DNA of 64,000 nt from Acidobacteria bacterium 13_1_20CM_3_53_8 (GCA_001920415.1 MNJR01000011.1:1-64000); one strand, 5' to 3'. Shown: positions 16,333 through 24,498, numbered from the stretch's first letter. Numbers and translations: made by a program. The notes: generated by a model not told the origin, from the sequence alone.

Positions 16333-17363
16333 ACGCGCACGCCTTCAACAATAGACACGGGCGAACTCGTTTGTATGACTCTGGAGAGCTTAAATCCTGC
16401 GGCCTCGAAAAGCGAAGCGAACTCCTCGCGTGTGCGCTCGCGCCCGCCCGTCATCACGAGCATGTTTATGTCTATGAGCTTGCTCGGCGATGGTTCATCG
16501 TGTGGCGTCACAACCATTTCGACTACAGCTATCTTTCCGTTCTCCTTCATCGCGCGATGACAATTCCGCAGGATTGCAACACACTGTTCGTCGTCCCAGT
16601 CATGCAGTATCATCTTCATCGCGTACAGGTCGCCGCCTTCCGGCACAGCCTTGAAAAAATCGCCGCCCACAACCTCGCAGCGCGGCGTCAATCCTTCCGC
16701 GTCGAACCGTGCGCGCGCGCCATCTGCGACCTGCGGCGCATCGAAGAGAACGCCCTGTGCTCGCGTGTTCGCTTTCAAGATAGAAGCTAGAAAGCTTCCG
16801 TGCCCGCCGCCAACGTCAACGATCTTTTCAAAAGGCGAAAAATCGTAAGCCTCCATCACAGCCGCCTCTACGGCGAGCGTGAGGTCTGTCATGGCTTCGT
16901 TGAAGATTGCTCCGTTCTCAGGATGCTCCGCGTAGTATTGCCAGACGGGCATGCCGAAGATGTTATCGAAAGCCTTCTCTCCTGTCTTAACGCTGTGAAG
17001 AAGATTGCCCCATGCTACGAAATGGTCTTCGCCAAGCTCAGCGATGGCGAATGAACGCATCGCCCCGCTCTTCAAAGTCTCGCCAAGCGGAGTCAGAGCA
17101 AAACGCTTCTCGTCATCTTCATTTAATAGACCGACGCTTGCTAACGCGCGCAAGAGCCTGTATATGGAAGGCGCGTGCGCGCCCACACTGGTCGCAATCT
17201 CGTCAAAACTCTTCGCACCGTCCGAGAGTATATCTGCGATGCCGAGTTTGGCGGCGGCGTAGGTGATTCTTGAAACCCAGAAACCGAAGATCATTTGCAG
17301 CATCACATCTTGCGGCTGCTGATTCACATTCTTCTTTTCGGACATTTCCAACTTTTCGGACAT
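16329..17363 (-). CDS. Class I SAM-dependent O-methyltransferase (ASMT-like)
   Basis: A 344-residue protein with two parts. The N-terminal dimerisation winged helix (about 10-110) contains MIFGFWVSRITYAAAKLGIADIL and SVGAHAPSIYRLLRALASVG. The Rossmann methyltransferase has its SAM loop in KIVDVGGGHGSFLASIL and the downstream motif MKMILHDWDDEQC. This is the plant COMT/acetylserotonin O-methyltransferase type, common in bacterial natural-product genes. I chose the ATG at 17363 because GGGAG precedes it. The stop overlaps the GTG of the Cas4-like first half, so the three genes form one tightly coupled unit. The substrate is unknown, and a link to the nuclease is not obvious. Confidence 0.85.
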   Translation of the reverse strand: MSEKLEMSEKKNVNQQPQDVMLQMIFGFWVSRITYAAAKLGIADILSDGAKSFDEIATSVGAHAPSIYRLLRALASVGLLNEDDEKRFALTPLGETLKSGAMRSFAIAELGEDHFVAWGNLLHSVKTGEKAFDNIFGMPVWQYYAEHPENGAIFNEAMTDLTLAVEAAVMEAYDFSPFEKIVDVGGGHGSFLASILKANTRAQGVLFDAPQVADGARARFDAEGLTPRCEVVGGDFFKAVPEGGDLYAMKMILHDWDDEQCVAILRNCHRAMKENGKIAVVEMVVTPHDEPSPSKLIDINMLVMTGGRERTREEFASLFEAAGFKLSRVIQTSSPVSIVEGVRV

Positions 17364-17488
17364 TAAGATTAGCTCCCTTTGATTTAAGCTTTTCTGAACG
17401 AAACTTGATAGAAACATTCGGCGTAAAACTTTTGTCGAACCCTGTTAGAGCAGGACTGACAATCTAAACGTCTTCGCATCGCCCGCGC

Positions 17489-17591
17489 AAGAGCAGTTTT
17501 TAGTTTTAAGTTTTCAGTTTACAGTTTTCAGAAGAAGAGCAGAAAGCTTTTTACTTAAAACTGTAAACTGAAAACTTAAAACTGCTCTTCG
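17489..17591. repeat. Simple-word palindrome, family D (AGTTTTCAGTTT words), copy 1
   Basis: The left arm AAGAGCAGTTTTTAGTTTTAAG is answered by CTTAAAACTGCTCTT at 17572-17588, with the AAAACTGTAAACTG words pairing in between. The vocabulary recurs at 29064-29154, 37034-37122 and 39446-39528. It ends 13 bp before the ATG of the selenoprotein candidate. Confidence 0.85.
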
Positions 17592-17603
17592 GGGGTGAAA
17601 GCT

Positions 17604-18143
17604 ATGGCGCGAATTGAGGGCGTGAACCCGGCGGAGGCTAGTGGCTACATCAAGCGGGTATTCGACGCGCAGGCGGCAAAGTGGGGCGCGCCTCTACTGA
17701 ATCATCTGATATACGCGCGGCGGCCTACAGTTTTTCGCGGCGTGCGCGGGATGTGGCAGGGGCTGGAAGGCTCCGGGCTGATTGACAGGAAGTTGCAGGC
17801 GCTTGTGAACCGTCGCGTTGCTTACTTGAACGGCTGCGAGTTTTGACAGGACATCAACGCTGCCGTGAGCAGCGAGCTTGGAGTTTCCGACGAGAAGATT
17901 GAAGCGCTGCACGATTACGCAACCAGCACGCTTTACAATGCGAAGGAGCGTGTTGCGTTGGAGTACGCGGACGCCATGACCATCACGGGGCGCGACGTGA
18001 GTGACGAGCTTTTCGAGAGGCTGAGTGCAAGTTTCAGTGATGATGAGATTGTAGAATTGACAGAAGTCATCGCGTGGGAGAATGCATCTGCAAAATTCAA
18101 CCGCGCGCTTCGCATCCCTTCGCAGAAGTTATGGAAGCGCTGA
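17604..18143 (+). CDS. AhpD-like carboxymuconolactone decarboxylase-family protein, probable selenoprotein (in-frame TGA at 17844)
   Basis: One continuous 180-codon frame broken only by TGA at 17844-17846. Around it the protein reads NGCEF-(TGA)-QDINAAV, so the TGA takes the place of the second cysteine of the family's redox motif (CxxC, here C-E-F-U). Both sides fit the AhpD/CMD helical fold: ARIEGVNPAEASGYIKRVFDAQ before, and KIEALHDYATSTLYNAKERVALEYADAMT then AKFNRALRIPSQ after. A 6-bp hairpin directly after the TGA fits a bacterial SECIS. The ATG at 17604 has GGGGG upstream. AhpD-like selenoproteins with CxxU are a known class. The likely role is a peroxidase or thiol oxidoreductase. The alternative is a nonsense mutation; no sel genes lie in the window. 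Confidence 0.75.
17858..17874 (+). promoter_or_regulatory. SECIS-like hairpin
   Basis: CGCTGC and GCAGCG form a perfect 6-bp stem closed by a 5-nt CGTGA loop. It starts 11 nt after the TGA and places the loop (with G and U) at +18 to +22, inside the spacing known for bacterial SECIS elements bound by SelB. Confidence 0.55.
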
Positions 18144-18170
18144 TGCTATTTCAAAGCTTCTGGCAACCAC

Positions 18171-18308
18171 TCAACCCCTTAGCGAGCTTAAGCATTTCCC
18201 TTTGCGCCTTTGCGTGAACATGCAACTTTCATTAACTTGAGCTTAGAGATAATTGCAGGTTCACGCAAAGGCGCAAAGAAAAGAGCAAAGCTCGCAAAGG
18301 TGTTTTGA
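18171..18308. repeat. CGCAAAG-type palindrome, family B, copy 3
   Basis: The left end is CAACCCCTTAGCGAGCTTAA followed by TTTGCGCCTTTGCGTGAAC. The right arm is GGTTCACGCAAAGGCGCAAAG and ends AGCTCGCAAAGGTGTT. About 45 nt lie between the arms. The ends match the frame of the GxxExxY cassette at 62225-62746 closely, but no gene is inside. Confidence 0.88.
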
Positions 18309-18351
18309 AACACGCTCTAAAATTTCAAGGACAAGCCTTTCCAAAATCGCC

Positions 18352-19263
18352 ATGAAAAAAACTTTAGTTCTTCTGCTCATACTGACTGCTTTTATCTCAA
18401 GCGGTCTTGCCCAAATAGATGACCCTGCGCGCGAAGTGCGCTCGCTCGTAGAAACAGAAAGAGCTTTCTCCGCAGCTTCAGTAGCGCACGGCATACGCGA
18501 CTCTTTTCTGGCTTTCCTTGCAGACGACGGGATCGTTTTCCATCCCGGCCCTGTGAACGGTAAGCAATCATGGGGCGCGCGTGCGCCTGTGCCGGGCGTG
18601 CTCAAGTGGGAGCCTATTTACGCGTACGTATCTCAAGCGGGCGATATGGGCTACGACACAGGCCCATGGGAATATCGCAGGGGAAGTTTGCAGGACGAGC
18701 CTGTAGCTTTCGGAAATTTCGTGACCGTCTGGAAAAAACAGCAGGACGGCACGTGGAAGTTCGTGCTAGACCTGGGGACTGAAAACGAGCGACCGACGCA
18801 GCCAGCGCCCGCGTGGCAACTGCCTGCGAATTTCGTGATGAACGTTTGGAAAGCTAGATCAGCAGTTGACGTTCAGGCAGAGAGCGCCGCGATTCTAGAT
18901 TTAGAGCGCGAGTTCTCTCAAGCCGCAGCGACGAAAGGCTTGGTCAAAGCTTATCAAGATTACGTCTCATCTGACATAAGACTCTTTCGAACGGGCAAGT
19001 TTCCGTCAGTTGGAAGAGACGCAGCGCTCGCCGTGTTCACAGCGCGACCGCAAACGCTTGTCTGGCAATCTACGAAAGCGGATGTTTCGCGCTCTGGCGA
19101 TCTGGCTTACGATTACGGCACTTACGAATTGAGGGAGGCCGCAAACGCCGGTGCTGCACAGACAGAAAGCGGCAACTACGTTCACATCTGGAAACGGCAG
19201 CGCGGCGGCAAGTGGAAGCTGGTCGTTGACGTTCAGAATCCGATTCCGCCACAGACTCATTAG
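18352..19263 (+). CDS. Exported protein with two NTF2-like (DUF4440/SnoaL) domains
   Basis: A 303-residue protein with a signal peptide (MKKTLVLLLILTAFISSGLAQ). Two repeats follow, about 28-150 and 180-300. Each has an N-terminal helix (VRSLVETERAFSAASVAHG; ILDLEREFSQAAATKG), a central strand set, and an ending of the type DLAYDYGTYE...G(N)YVHIWKRQ...WKLVVDV. That is the DUF4440 pattern, a ketosteroid isomerase-like cone fold that usually binds a small ligand. I chose the ATG at 18352; an earlier in-frame start lies inside the palindrome. The function is unknown. The cupin gene follows 12 bp later. Confidence 0.82.
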   Translation: MKKTLVLLLILTAFISSGLAQIDDPAREVRSLVETERAFSAASVAHGIRDSFLAFLADDGIVFHPGPVNGKQSWGARAPVPGVLKWEPIYAYVSQAGDMGYDTGPWEYRRGSLQDEPVAFGNFVTVWKKQQDGTWKFVLDLGTENERPTQPAPAWQLPANFVMNVWKARSAVDVQAESAAILDLEREFSQAAATKGLVKAYQDYVSSDIRLFRTGKFPSVGRDAALAVFTARPQTLVWQSTKADVSRSGDLAYDYGTYELREAANAGAAQTESGNYVHIWKRQRGGKWKLVVDVQNPIPPQTH

Positions 19264-19275
19264 CCTGCAAAAATC

Positions 19276-19596
19276 ATGGAAGCATTCGACATCTCTCAAC
19301 TTACCTCAGAGCGCAAGCGCTCTGAGCGTCTCTATCTTGAATTCCTCCGAAAACCCTCGCTCAGCATGGGCGTTTACGAACTCGTGGCTGGCGCGACCGA
19401 CCCGCAAAAGCCACACACCGAAGACGAGGTCTATTATGTTGTGCGCGGACGCGCGACTGCACAGGTCGGACAGGAATCACGCCCCGTTCAAGAGGGCAGC
19501 ATCATCTTCGTCGCGGCGAATGTAGAGCATCGCTTCCACACAATCACGGAAGACCTGACGCTGCTTGTCTTCTTCGCGCCTGCTGAGAGTGTATAG
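19276..19596 (+). CDS. Small single-domain cupin protein
   Basis: A 106-residue protein with the two cupin motifs: the first around PHTEDEVYYVVRGRATAQVG (His and Glu metal ligands) and the second around GSIIFVAANVEHRFHTI (His ligand). It sits 12 bp after the DUF4440 gene, probably in one operon. The metal and substrate are not predictable. Confidence 0.82.
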   Translation: MEAFDISQLTSERKRSERLYLEFLRKPSLSMGVYELVAGATDPQKPHTEDEVYYVVRGRATAQVGQESRPVQEGSIIFVAANVEHRFHTITEDLTLLVFFAPAESV

Positions 19597-19685
19597 AGAA
19601 CGTGAAAGGATTTAATTATGAAATGGGTTTGATAGATTAGTAGCCGCGTGATGGATGATTGCAGCAAATTATCAGATGACAGATT

Positions 19686-19961
19686 TCAGCGACTATCGCC
19701 CTTATGAGCTTCAGCATAGGTGCGCAACGCCGCGTTGATTAAATTTTGATATTCCGAACCCTGCGCTTTGAACCATTCCATCACCTCCGCATCCACGCTC
19801 ACCAATATGGGCACTTTGCCTTTCGGAATGCGCAGTTTGGCGTTGGCAAAAAACGTCTCGTCCAAAGGCGGGATGTCTGAGGTATCAACCTCTTCGTCCG
19901 TCATTCGATCAACCCTCTCCCAGTTCGTTTCTGAGGAATTCTTCAAATCGTTCACGCTCAT
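19686..19961 (-). CDS. brnA: BrnA-family antitoxin
   Basis: A 91-residue protein with the BrnA pattern TNWERVDRMTDEEVDTSDIPPLDETFF, then a ribbon-helix-helix-like C-terminal half (VPILVSVDAEVMEWFKAQGSEYQNLINAALRTYAE). It overlaps brnT by about 50 nt. The long start is kept because the WERVD segment is conserved in the family; a start at 19904 right after the brnT stop is the alternative. BrnA neutralises BrnT and represses the operon. Confidence 0.87.
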   Translation of the reverse strand: MSVNDLKNSSETNWERVDRMTDEEVDTSDIPPLDETFFANAKLRIPKGKVPILVSVDAEVMEWFKAQGSEYQNLINAALRTYAEAHKGDSR

Positions 19962-20202
19962 GTTTCAGTGCCTTTCGCAAAGAGATGATACGAATTGTGT
20001 TCTCGTCAGGCTCGGCATAAACAATAACGACAACTCGCCCGCCGATAAAGCCTATGCCTATAAAACGATCTTCGCCATAATTTGCTCTGACATCAAGGGC
20101 AGCGAGAACAGGAAGTTCAAAGATTTCCCATGCGTTTGCAAAATCAAACCCGTGTTTGCGAATATTTGCCTGGTTCTTATCCTCGTCCCATTCAAATTCC
20201 AC
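19909..20202 (-). CDS. brnT: BrnT-family ribonuclease toxin
   Basis: A 97-residue protein starting with GTG. It shows the family pattern FEWDEDKNQANIRKHGFDFANAWEIFE, then RFIGIGFIGGRVVVIVYAE and the ending IRIISLRKALKHERERFEEF. BrnT is a RelE-fold RNase. The length and motifs are complete, so the module looks intact. Confidence 0.88.
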   Translation of the reverse strand: MEFEWDEDKNQANIRKHGFDFANAWEIFELPVLAALDVRANYGEDRFIGIGFIGGRVVVIVYAEPDENTIRIISLRKALKHERERFEEFLRNELGEG

Positions 20203-20279
20203 CGGAAAAGTGTAACCGCAAGCCCTTCATTAAGACAAGAAGGTTGAGGCGATACGCAAGGCAACACTGCGTTGATAGG

Positions 20280-21911
20280 TTAGTGAGATTGCTTATAGAG
20301 CTTTTTCAACCGGGCTAGCGTGTCGGCTTCGCGTATGCTCTTGTCTGTGCGTTCGCGTTTGAAGCGTGGGATGCGCAAGACATATCCGGCTTCGTAGGCA
20401 CTGGTCTTTTGAATGTCTTGAAAATCAACTTCGATGACCATCTCCGGTTCAATCACTACGTTGCGCCCGCGCGCGGTGATGATCTTCGGCTCCAATTTTT
20501 TAGTCAGATCCCTCAGAATCTCTTCCGAAAATCCCGTGCCGACTTTGCCTACGGTTTTGAATTTCTCGTCATCACGAATCGCAACGACCAGACTTGATAA
20601 CAGCCCACGGCGTCGGCCTGAGCCGTAGATGCCACCGACCACCACCACGTCAAGAGTCTCGAACGCTGGCTTGATCTTCATCCAGTTGTCTGAGCGCTGT
20701 CCAGGCGTGTACGTGGCGTCGGGGTCTTTCGCCATCAAGCCTTCGTGACCTGCTTTGATAGCCTGCTTGAAAAACTTCTGCTGCTCCGCAATCTTGTCCG
20801 TGACGATTGATTCTGTCATCTTCACGCGCTCCGTCACGCGAAAAAGTTTTTCAAGCTCGCGCCGACGCTCTGCCTGCGCCACATTCATCAAATCACGCCC
20901 GTCGTGATAGACAAGCTCGAAGAGAAACAGCACTAGCGGAATCTCTCTGGTCTTCTCTTCGATTTCGTGGCGGCGTCCGAGCCGCATCAATACGGACTGA
21001 AAAGGCAGACGCTTCTTCAGCGTTGGATCAAACGCAACGGCTTCGCCTTCAATGATCGCATCGCCGCCTTTCCATGCTCTGCTTAATGCCTCGACCAAAT
21101 CCGGCATAGCTTGCGTGTCGTCGTTCAACCGGCGCGAGTAGAATTTCATCTCGGCTTCGCGTCCGCCTTTGATGTGAATCTGAAGCCGCGCGCCGTCGTA
21201 TTTTATTTCGAAAATAATTTGCTTGTCCTTGAGCCTTTCAAAAATCTCGCGGGGGTCATCAACCTTGTGCGCGTTCATGAATTGATAAGGCCGGAAGAGT
21301 CTCAGTCCGGTGCGCGCCAGAGCCTTTCGTCCTTTCTTCGCTCGTGCGGCTGCAAGCCCTATGTCGTTGGTCATAGCATAGAGATGCTCTACGGCGTCAA
21401 CATCAACATCGAAGGCGCGAGCCAGAGCTTTCATTAGCGTTCCGAAGCCTACATTTATTCGCATCTGCCCCAGAAGCATGCGCGTGAAATATTTCGCGCC
21501 GGGGGCGTTCGTGCTGGCGAAAACATATTCGATCAATTTCGAGCGATCCTCATCGCGCTTCACCGTTCGGTTAACACGCTCCCACAGATCGTCAACGGTC
21601 AATTGATCGCGCCCGCTCGCGAATTCCGCGACGACTTCGCTCATGTCCCCAGTCTGCTTCACACGCTCGTCAATCAACGATTCATCTTTGCCGGAAACTT
21701 TCGAGAGCGCCGCGCGAATCTTGCCCGGCCCGATTCCAAGTTTGTCAGTGAGCTGTGGGTCAACGACTTCGCCGACGGTGAAATGAGCCAGAGCCTCAAG
21801 CGTCTTCTCGTTAACCTGTCTGAAGAGGTCTGCCAGAATCTCTACACGCTTCGGCTCACGTGTTGACTGCTGCAATTGGTCGTAAACCTGTGCGAGCTTA
21901 GAAAGCTTCAT
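20280..21911 (-). CDS. ATP-dependent DNA ligase (archaeal/eukaryotic LigI-like, LigB type)
   Basis: About 543 residues. The N-terminal DNA-binding helical domain spans about 1-190 (KLSKLAQVYDQLQQSTREPKRVEILADLF...GPGKIRAAL). The nucleotidyltransferase core has the adenylated lysine near residue 237 (EIKYDGARLQIH), later IIEGEAVAFD and EGLMAKDPDATY, and the OB domain ends IPRFKRERTDKSIREADT. This complete three-domain form is typical of archaeal and some bacterial stand-alone ligases. An in-frame TTG at 21917 could also start it. It lies next to a uracil-DNA glycosylase and a LigD-type polymerase on the other strand, so it may seal breaks made in their pathways. Confidence 0.92.
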   Translation of the reverse strand: MKLSKLAQVYDQLQQSTREPKRVEILADLFRQVNEKTLEALAHFTVGEVVDPQLTDKLGIGPGKIRAALSKVSGKDESLIDERVKQTGDMSEVVAEFASGRDQLTVDDLWERVNRTVKRDEDRSKLIEYVFASTNAPGAKYFTRMLLGQMRINVGFGTLMKALARAFDVDVDAVEHLYAMTNDIGLAAARAKKGRKALARTGLRLFRPYQFMNAHKVDDPREIFERLKDKQIIFEIKYDGARLQIHIKGGREAEMKFYSRRLNDDTQAMPDLVEALSRAWKGGDAIIEGEAVAFDPTLKKRLPFQSVLMRLGRRHEIEEKTREIPLVLFLFELVYHDGRDLMNVAQAERRRELEKLFRVTERVKMTESIVTDKIAEQQKFFKQAIKAGHEGLMAKDPDATYTPGQRSDNWMKIKPAFETLDVVVVGGIYGSGRRRGLLSSLVVAIRDDEKFKTVGKVGTGFSEEILRDLTKKLEPKIITARGRNVVIEPEMVIEVDFQDIQKTSAYEAGYVLRIPRFKRERTDKSIREADTLARLKKLYKQSH

Positions 21912-21937
21912 CCTCAATCGCCGCCAGAAGTTTAATA

Positions 21938-22030
21938 ATCTTTGCGCTCTCCTTTGCGTCCTTGCGCCTTTGCGTAAGGAAATATTTCACGCTGGAGACG
22001 CCAAGGCGCTAAGAAGAGACGCAAAATCGT
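21938..22030. repeat. CGCAAAG-type palindrome, family B, copy 4
   Basis: Left words TTTGCGTCCTTGCGCCTTTGCG pair imperfectly with GAGACGCCAAGGCGCTAAGAAGAGACGCAAA. It lies in the divergent gap between the ligase and the glycosylase gene, so it may overlap their promoters. Confidence 0.8.
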
Positions 22031-22084
22031 TGGGCAGCTTACATGCAAATTGCAAGCCTCGTATGAAGAGATGGAGGGATTGTT

Positions 22085-22660
22085 ATGGCGAAGTCTAAAA
22101 AGGCGCAGGGGCTTGAAGAATTGGCGGCGCAGATTCGCGTGTGCACGCGCTGTCCCTTGCACGAATCGCGTACGTTGGCCGTTCCGGGCGACGGAAAATT
22201 CTCTGCGAAAGTTATGATTATAGGCGAAGCGCCCGGCAAGGAAGAGGATGAATCGGGGCATCCGTTCGTGGGGAGCGCAGGCCGTTTCCTCAACCATGTG
22301 CTAGAAGGAACAGGACTGGATCGAAACGATTTCTTCATCACCAATACCGTGAAATGCCGCCCGCCGAAGAACCGCACGCCGAAGAAGCTGGAGGTTGATA
22401 CCTGCACCTCGAACTACCTGTTCGAGCAGATTGCGCTACTGAATCCTAAGTTAATTATGCTGCTCGGCACGGTCGCAGCGAAAAAAGTCTTGGGCGTTAA
22501 GAGCATAAACGAGGCGCGCGGTCGCGTAATCCTTCACGAAGGGCGCAAATATCTGGTCGGCTATCACCCGGCTGTCAGATTTTACAGAGAAGATTTGGGC
22601 GAAAAGGTGAAAGAAGATTTCGCGCTGCTCAAACGCGAGGTCAAGAAAGTAAAAAGGTAA
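22085..22660 (+). CDS. udg: Type 4 (Fe-S) uracil-DNA glycosylase
   Basis: A 191-residue protein. The four [4Fe-4S] cysteines are in place: Cys20 and Cys23 (VCTRCPL), Cys91 (NTVKCRPP) and Cys107. The catalytic loop is GEAPGKEEDESGHPFVG and the second motif is GYHPAVRFYRE. The enzyme removes uracil from deaminated DNA. The last residues (KKVKR) are encoded inside the left arm of a palindrome, so the C terminus seems to have been reshaped by repeat insertion. Its neighbours are two other repair genes. Confidence 0.93.
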   Translation: MAKSKKAQGLEELAAQIRVCTRCPLHESRTLAVPGDGKFSAKVMIIGEAPGKEEDESGHPFVGSAGRFLNHVLEGTGLDRNDFFITNTVKCRPPKNRTPKKLEVDTCTSNYLFEQIALLNPKLIMLLGTVAAKKVLGVKSINEARGRVILHEGRKYLVGYHPAVRFYREDLGEKVKEDFALLKREVKKVKR

Positions 22661-22780
22661 AAGGTAAAAGGAAAAAGTGAGGCTGAAACCACTTTTACAG
22701 ATTTGGAGAAAAGAAGTAATAGCAATGCTTTCAACCTTCTTCACTTTTGCCTTTTACCTTTTTACTTTTGACTTTCTTAT
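22642..22780. repeat. Simple-word palindrome, family C (AAAGGTAAAAGG words), copy 1
   Basis: The left arm has TAAAAAGGTAAAAGGTAAAAGG words and the right arm (about 22740-22776) is the complement (TTTTGCCTTTTACCTTTTTAC). The left arm overlaps the stop of the glycosylase gene. Sister copies are at 30276-30393, 34280-34396 and 58433-58537. Confidence 0.85.
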
Positions 22781-22920
22781 CCGGCACTTGCCTTGCAGAA
22801 CAAAGTGGCTGAACGGCTATTTGCGCGCAGAAAGTGAGTGAGAATAAAACGCTCGTGTATGAGAATTGAGCAATCTCTTTGTGCGCAACCGCACATAGCT
22901 TTTAGCAGTGAACTACGAAG

Positions 22921-24498
22921 ATGAGCCTTGAGATTTATCACAAAAAGCGTGACTTCAGCCGGACGCCCGAACCGCACGGGAAGATTTCTAAAACTGACCG
23001 CCATCGCTTCGTAGTACAGGAGCACCACGCCTCAATGCTCCATTTCGATTTTCGTCTTGAGATAGAAGGCGTGCTGAAATCCTGGTCTGTGCGTCGCGGC
23101 CCTTCGCTTGATCCAAACGAAAAGCGGCTTGCGGTTCAGACCGAAGATCATCCGGTCGAGTACCTGAAGTTTCAGGGACATATCCCGGAAGGCAACTACG
23201 GCGCGGGCGAGCACATGAAATGGGACGAGGGCACGTACAAGTTGTTGGAAGGCGACGATCCGCTTGAACAGTTAGAGAAAGGCAGATTGAAATTTGAGCT
23301 TCATGGCGAAAAGCTTAAGGGCGCGTTCAATCTGATAAAGATGGGCGGGCGCGACAACCAGTGGCTCTTGATAAAAAGCAGAGATGAAGAGGCGAAAGAA
23401 GGCTGGGAGCTTGAGACGCTTTTGAAGACGGACGAATTGAAGAGACTGAATAGGCCGAAGAAGCGCGCGAGAGTGAAGGGCGTGAAGAAGTTGAAGACGA
23501 AAATCGAAGGCAAAGTCATTTCGGCCAGCAACGCTTTCAAGAAGAAGAAGCTCAGCGGCGATCTCAACATCAAAGTAAGTAGCGACGTTATCCATCTCAC
23601 GAATCTGGATAAAGTTTACTGGCCTGATGAGGGCTACACGAAAGGCGACCTAATACGTTACTACTACGAAATCTCTAAATACATCTTGCCTTACTTGAAA
23701 GACCGTCCGCTGATTATGAAGCGCTATCCGAACGGCATACGCGGCCAATTCTTTCACCAGCACGACGTGAACGAAGCTCCCCATTACGTTCGCACCGCTA
23801 CGCTCGAAGTTGAAGAAGGGCACGAGGTTGATTACATCGTGGGCGATAATCTTCAGACGCTTCTCTACATGGCTAACCTGGGCGCGATTGAGCGACACCC
23901 TTGGCACTCGCGCGTCGCAGACCTTGAACATCCAGATTGGTTCGTCTTCGACATGGACCCGGGCAAGGGCGTGGAGTTCGAGACCATTTGCGAAGTCGCG
24001 TTGAGCACCAGAGAGATTTTGACAAAGTTAGGGCTTCAATCTTACGCCAAAACTTCCGGCTCAAGAGGCATTCACGTCTATGTGCCCATAAAGCCGAAGT
24101 ACAGCTATGAAGAGGTTGCGGAGTTTGCGGAAGGCGTTGCCGGGATTGTTGCCAGCGAAAACCGTGATGTCGCAACGGTCGAGCGCTCGCTAGGCAAGCG
24201 CAGGCGCGGGCAGATTTACGTTGACCACATGCAGAACGCGCGCGGCAAATCTGTCGTCGCGCCTTACTCCGTTCGACCGCGCGAGGGCGCGACCGTCTCC
24301 GCTCCGCTCAACTGGAGCGAGGTCAAACGAAAGAAGATAAGGACACAGGATTTCACCATCTTGAACATGTTGAAGAGAGTGAAGCAGAAGGGCGATCTAT
24401 TCAAACCCGTTTTGAGCAAACGTCAGAACCTGGACGGGGCAATGAAAAAGTTGAAAGAACTTCTCGGTGAACCAAAGGCTCGCAGCGCGCGGGCTTGA
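22921..24498 (+). CDS. ligD: LigD-type protein: 3'-phosphoesterase plus primase-polymerase, no ligase domain
   Basis: A 525-residue protein. The N-terminal phosphoesterase domain (about 1-165) has the signature FVVQEHHASMLHFDFRLE and GNYGAGEH. A lysine-rich linker (about 165-215) follows. The archaeo-eukaryotic primase-type polymerase domain (about 220-510) has catalytic Asp344 and Asp346 in FDMDPG, KTSGSRGIHVYVP, and IYVDHMQNARGKSVVAPYS. In non-homologous end joining this pair trims and fills DNA ends. The order PE-POL without ligase differs from Pseudomonas LigD (PE-LIG-POL). The nearby separate ATP ligase could supply the missing step. No Ku gene is visible in the window. Confidence 0.93.
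   Translation: MSLEIYHKKRDFSRTPEPHGKISKTDRHRFVVQEHHASMLHFDFRLEIEGVLKSWSVRRGPSLDPNEKRLAVQTEDHPVEYLKFQGHIPEGNYGAGEHMKWDEGTYKLLEGDDPLEQLEKGRLKFELHGEKLKGAFNLIKMGGRDNQWLLIKSRDEEAKEGWELETLLKTDELKRLNRPKKRARVKGVKKLKTKIEGKVISASNAFKKKKLSGDLNIKVSSDVIHLTNLDKVYWPDEGYTKGDLIRYYYEISKYILPYLKDRPLIMKRYPNGIRGQFFHQHDVNEAPHYVRTATLEVEEGHEVDYIVGDNLQTLLYMANLGAIERHPWHSRVADLEHPDWFVFDMDPGKGVEFETICEVALSTREILTKLGLQSYAKTSGSRGIHVYVPIKPKYSYEEVAEFAEGVAGIVASENRDVATVERSLGKRRRGQIYVDHMQNARGKSVVAPYSVRPREGATVSAPLNWSEVKRKKIRTQDFTILNMLKRVKQKGDLFKPVLSKRQNLDGAMKKLKELLGEPKARSARA

Noticed and set aside
17865-18143. Separate gene starting with GTG after the TGA
   Set aside because: The GTG lies in the SECIS-like hairpin loop, has no ribosome site, and the protein would be half of an AhpD-like domain. 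One recoded gene fits better.
18253-18351. Earlier start for the DUF4440 double-domain protein
   Set aside because: The added residues come from palindrome copy 3 and would hide the signal peptide beginning at 18352.
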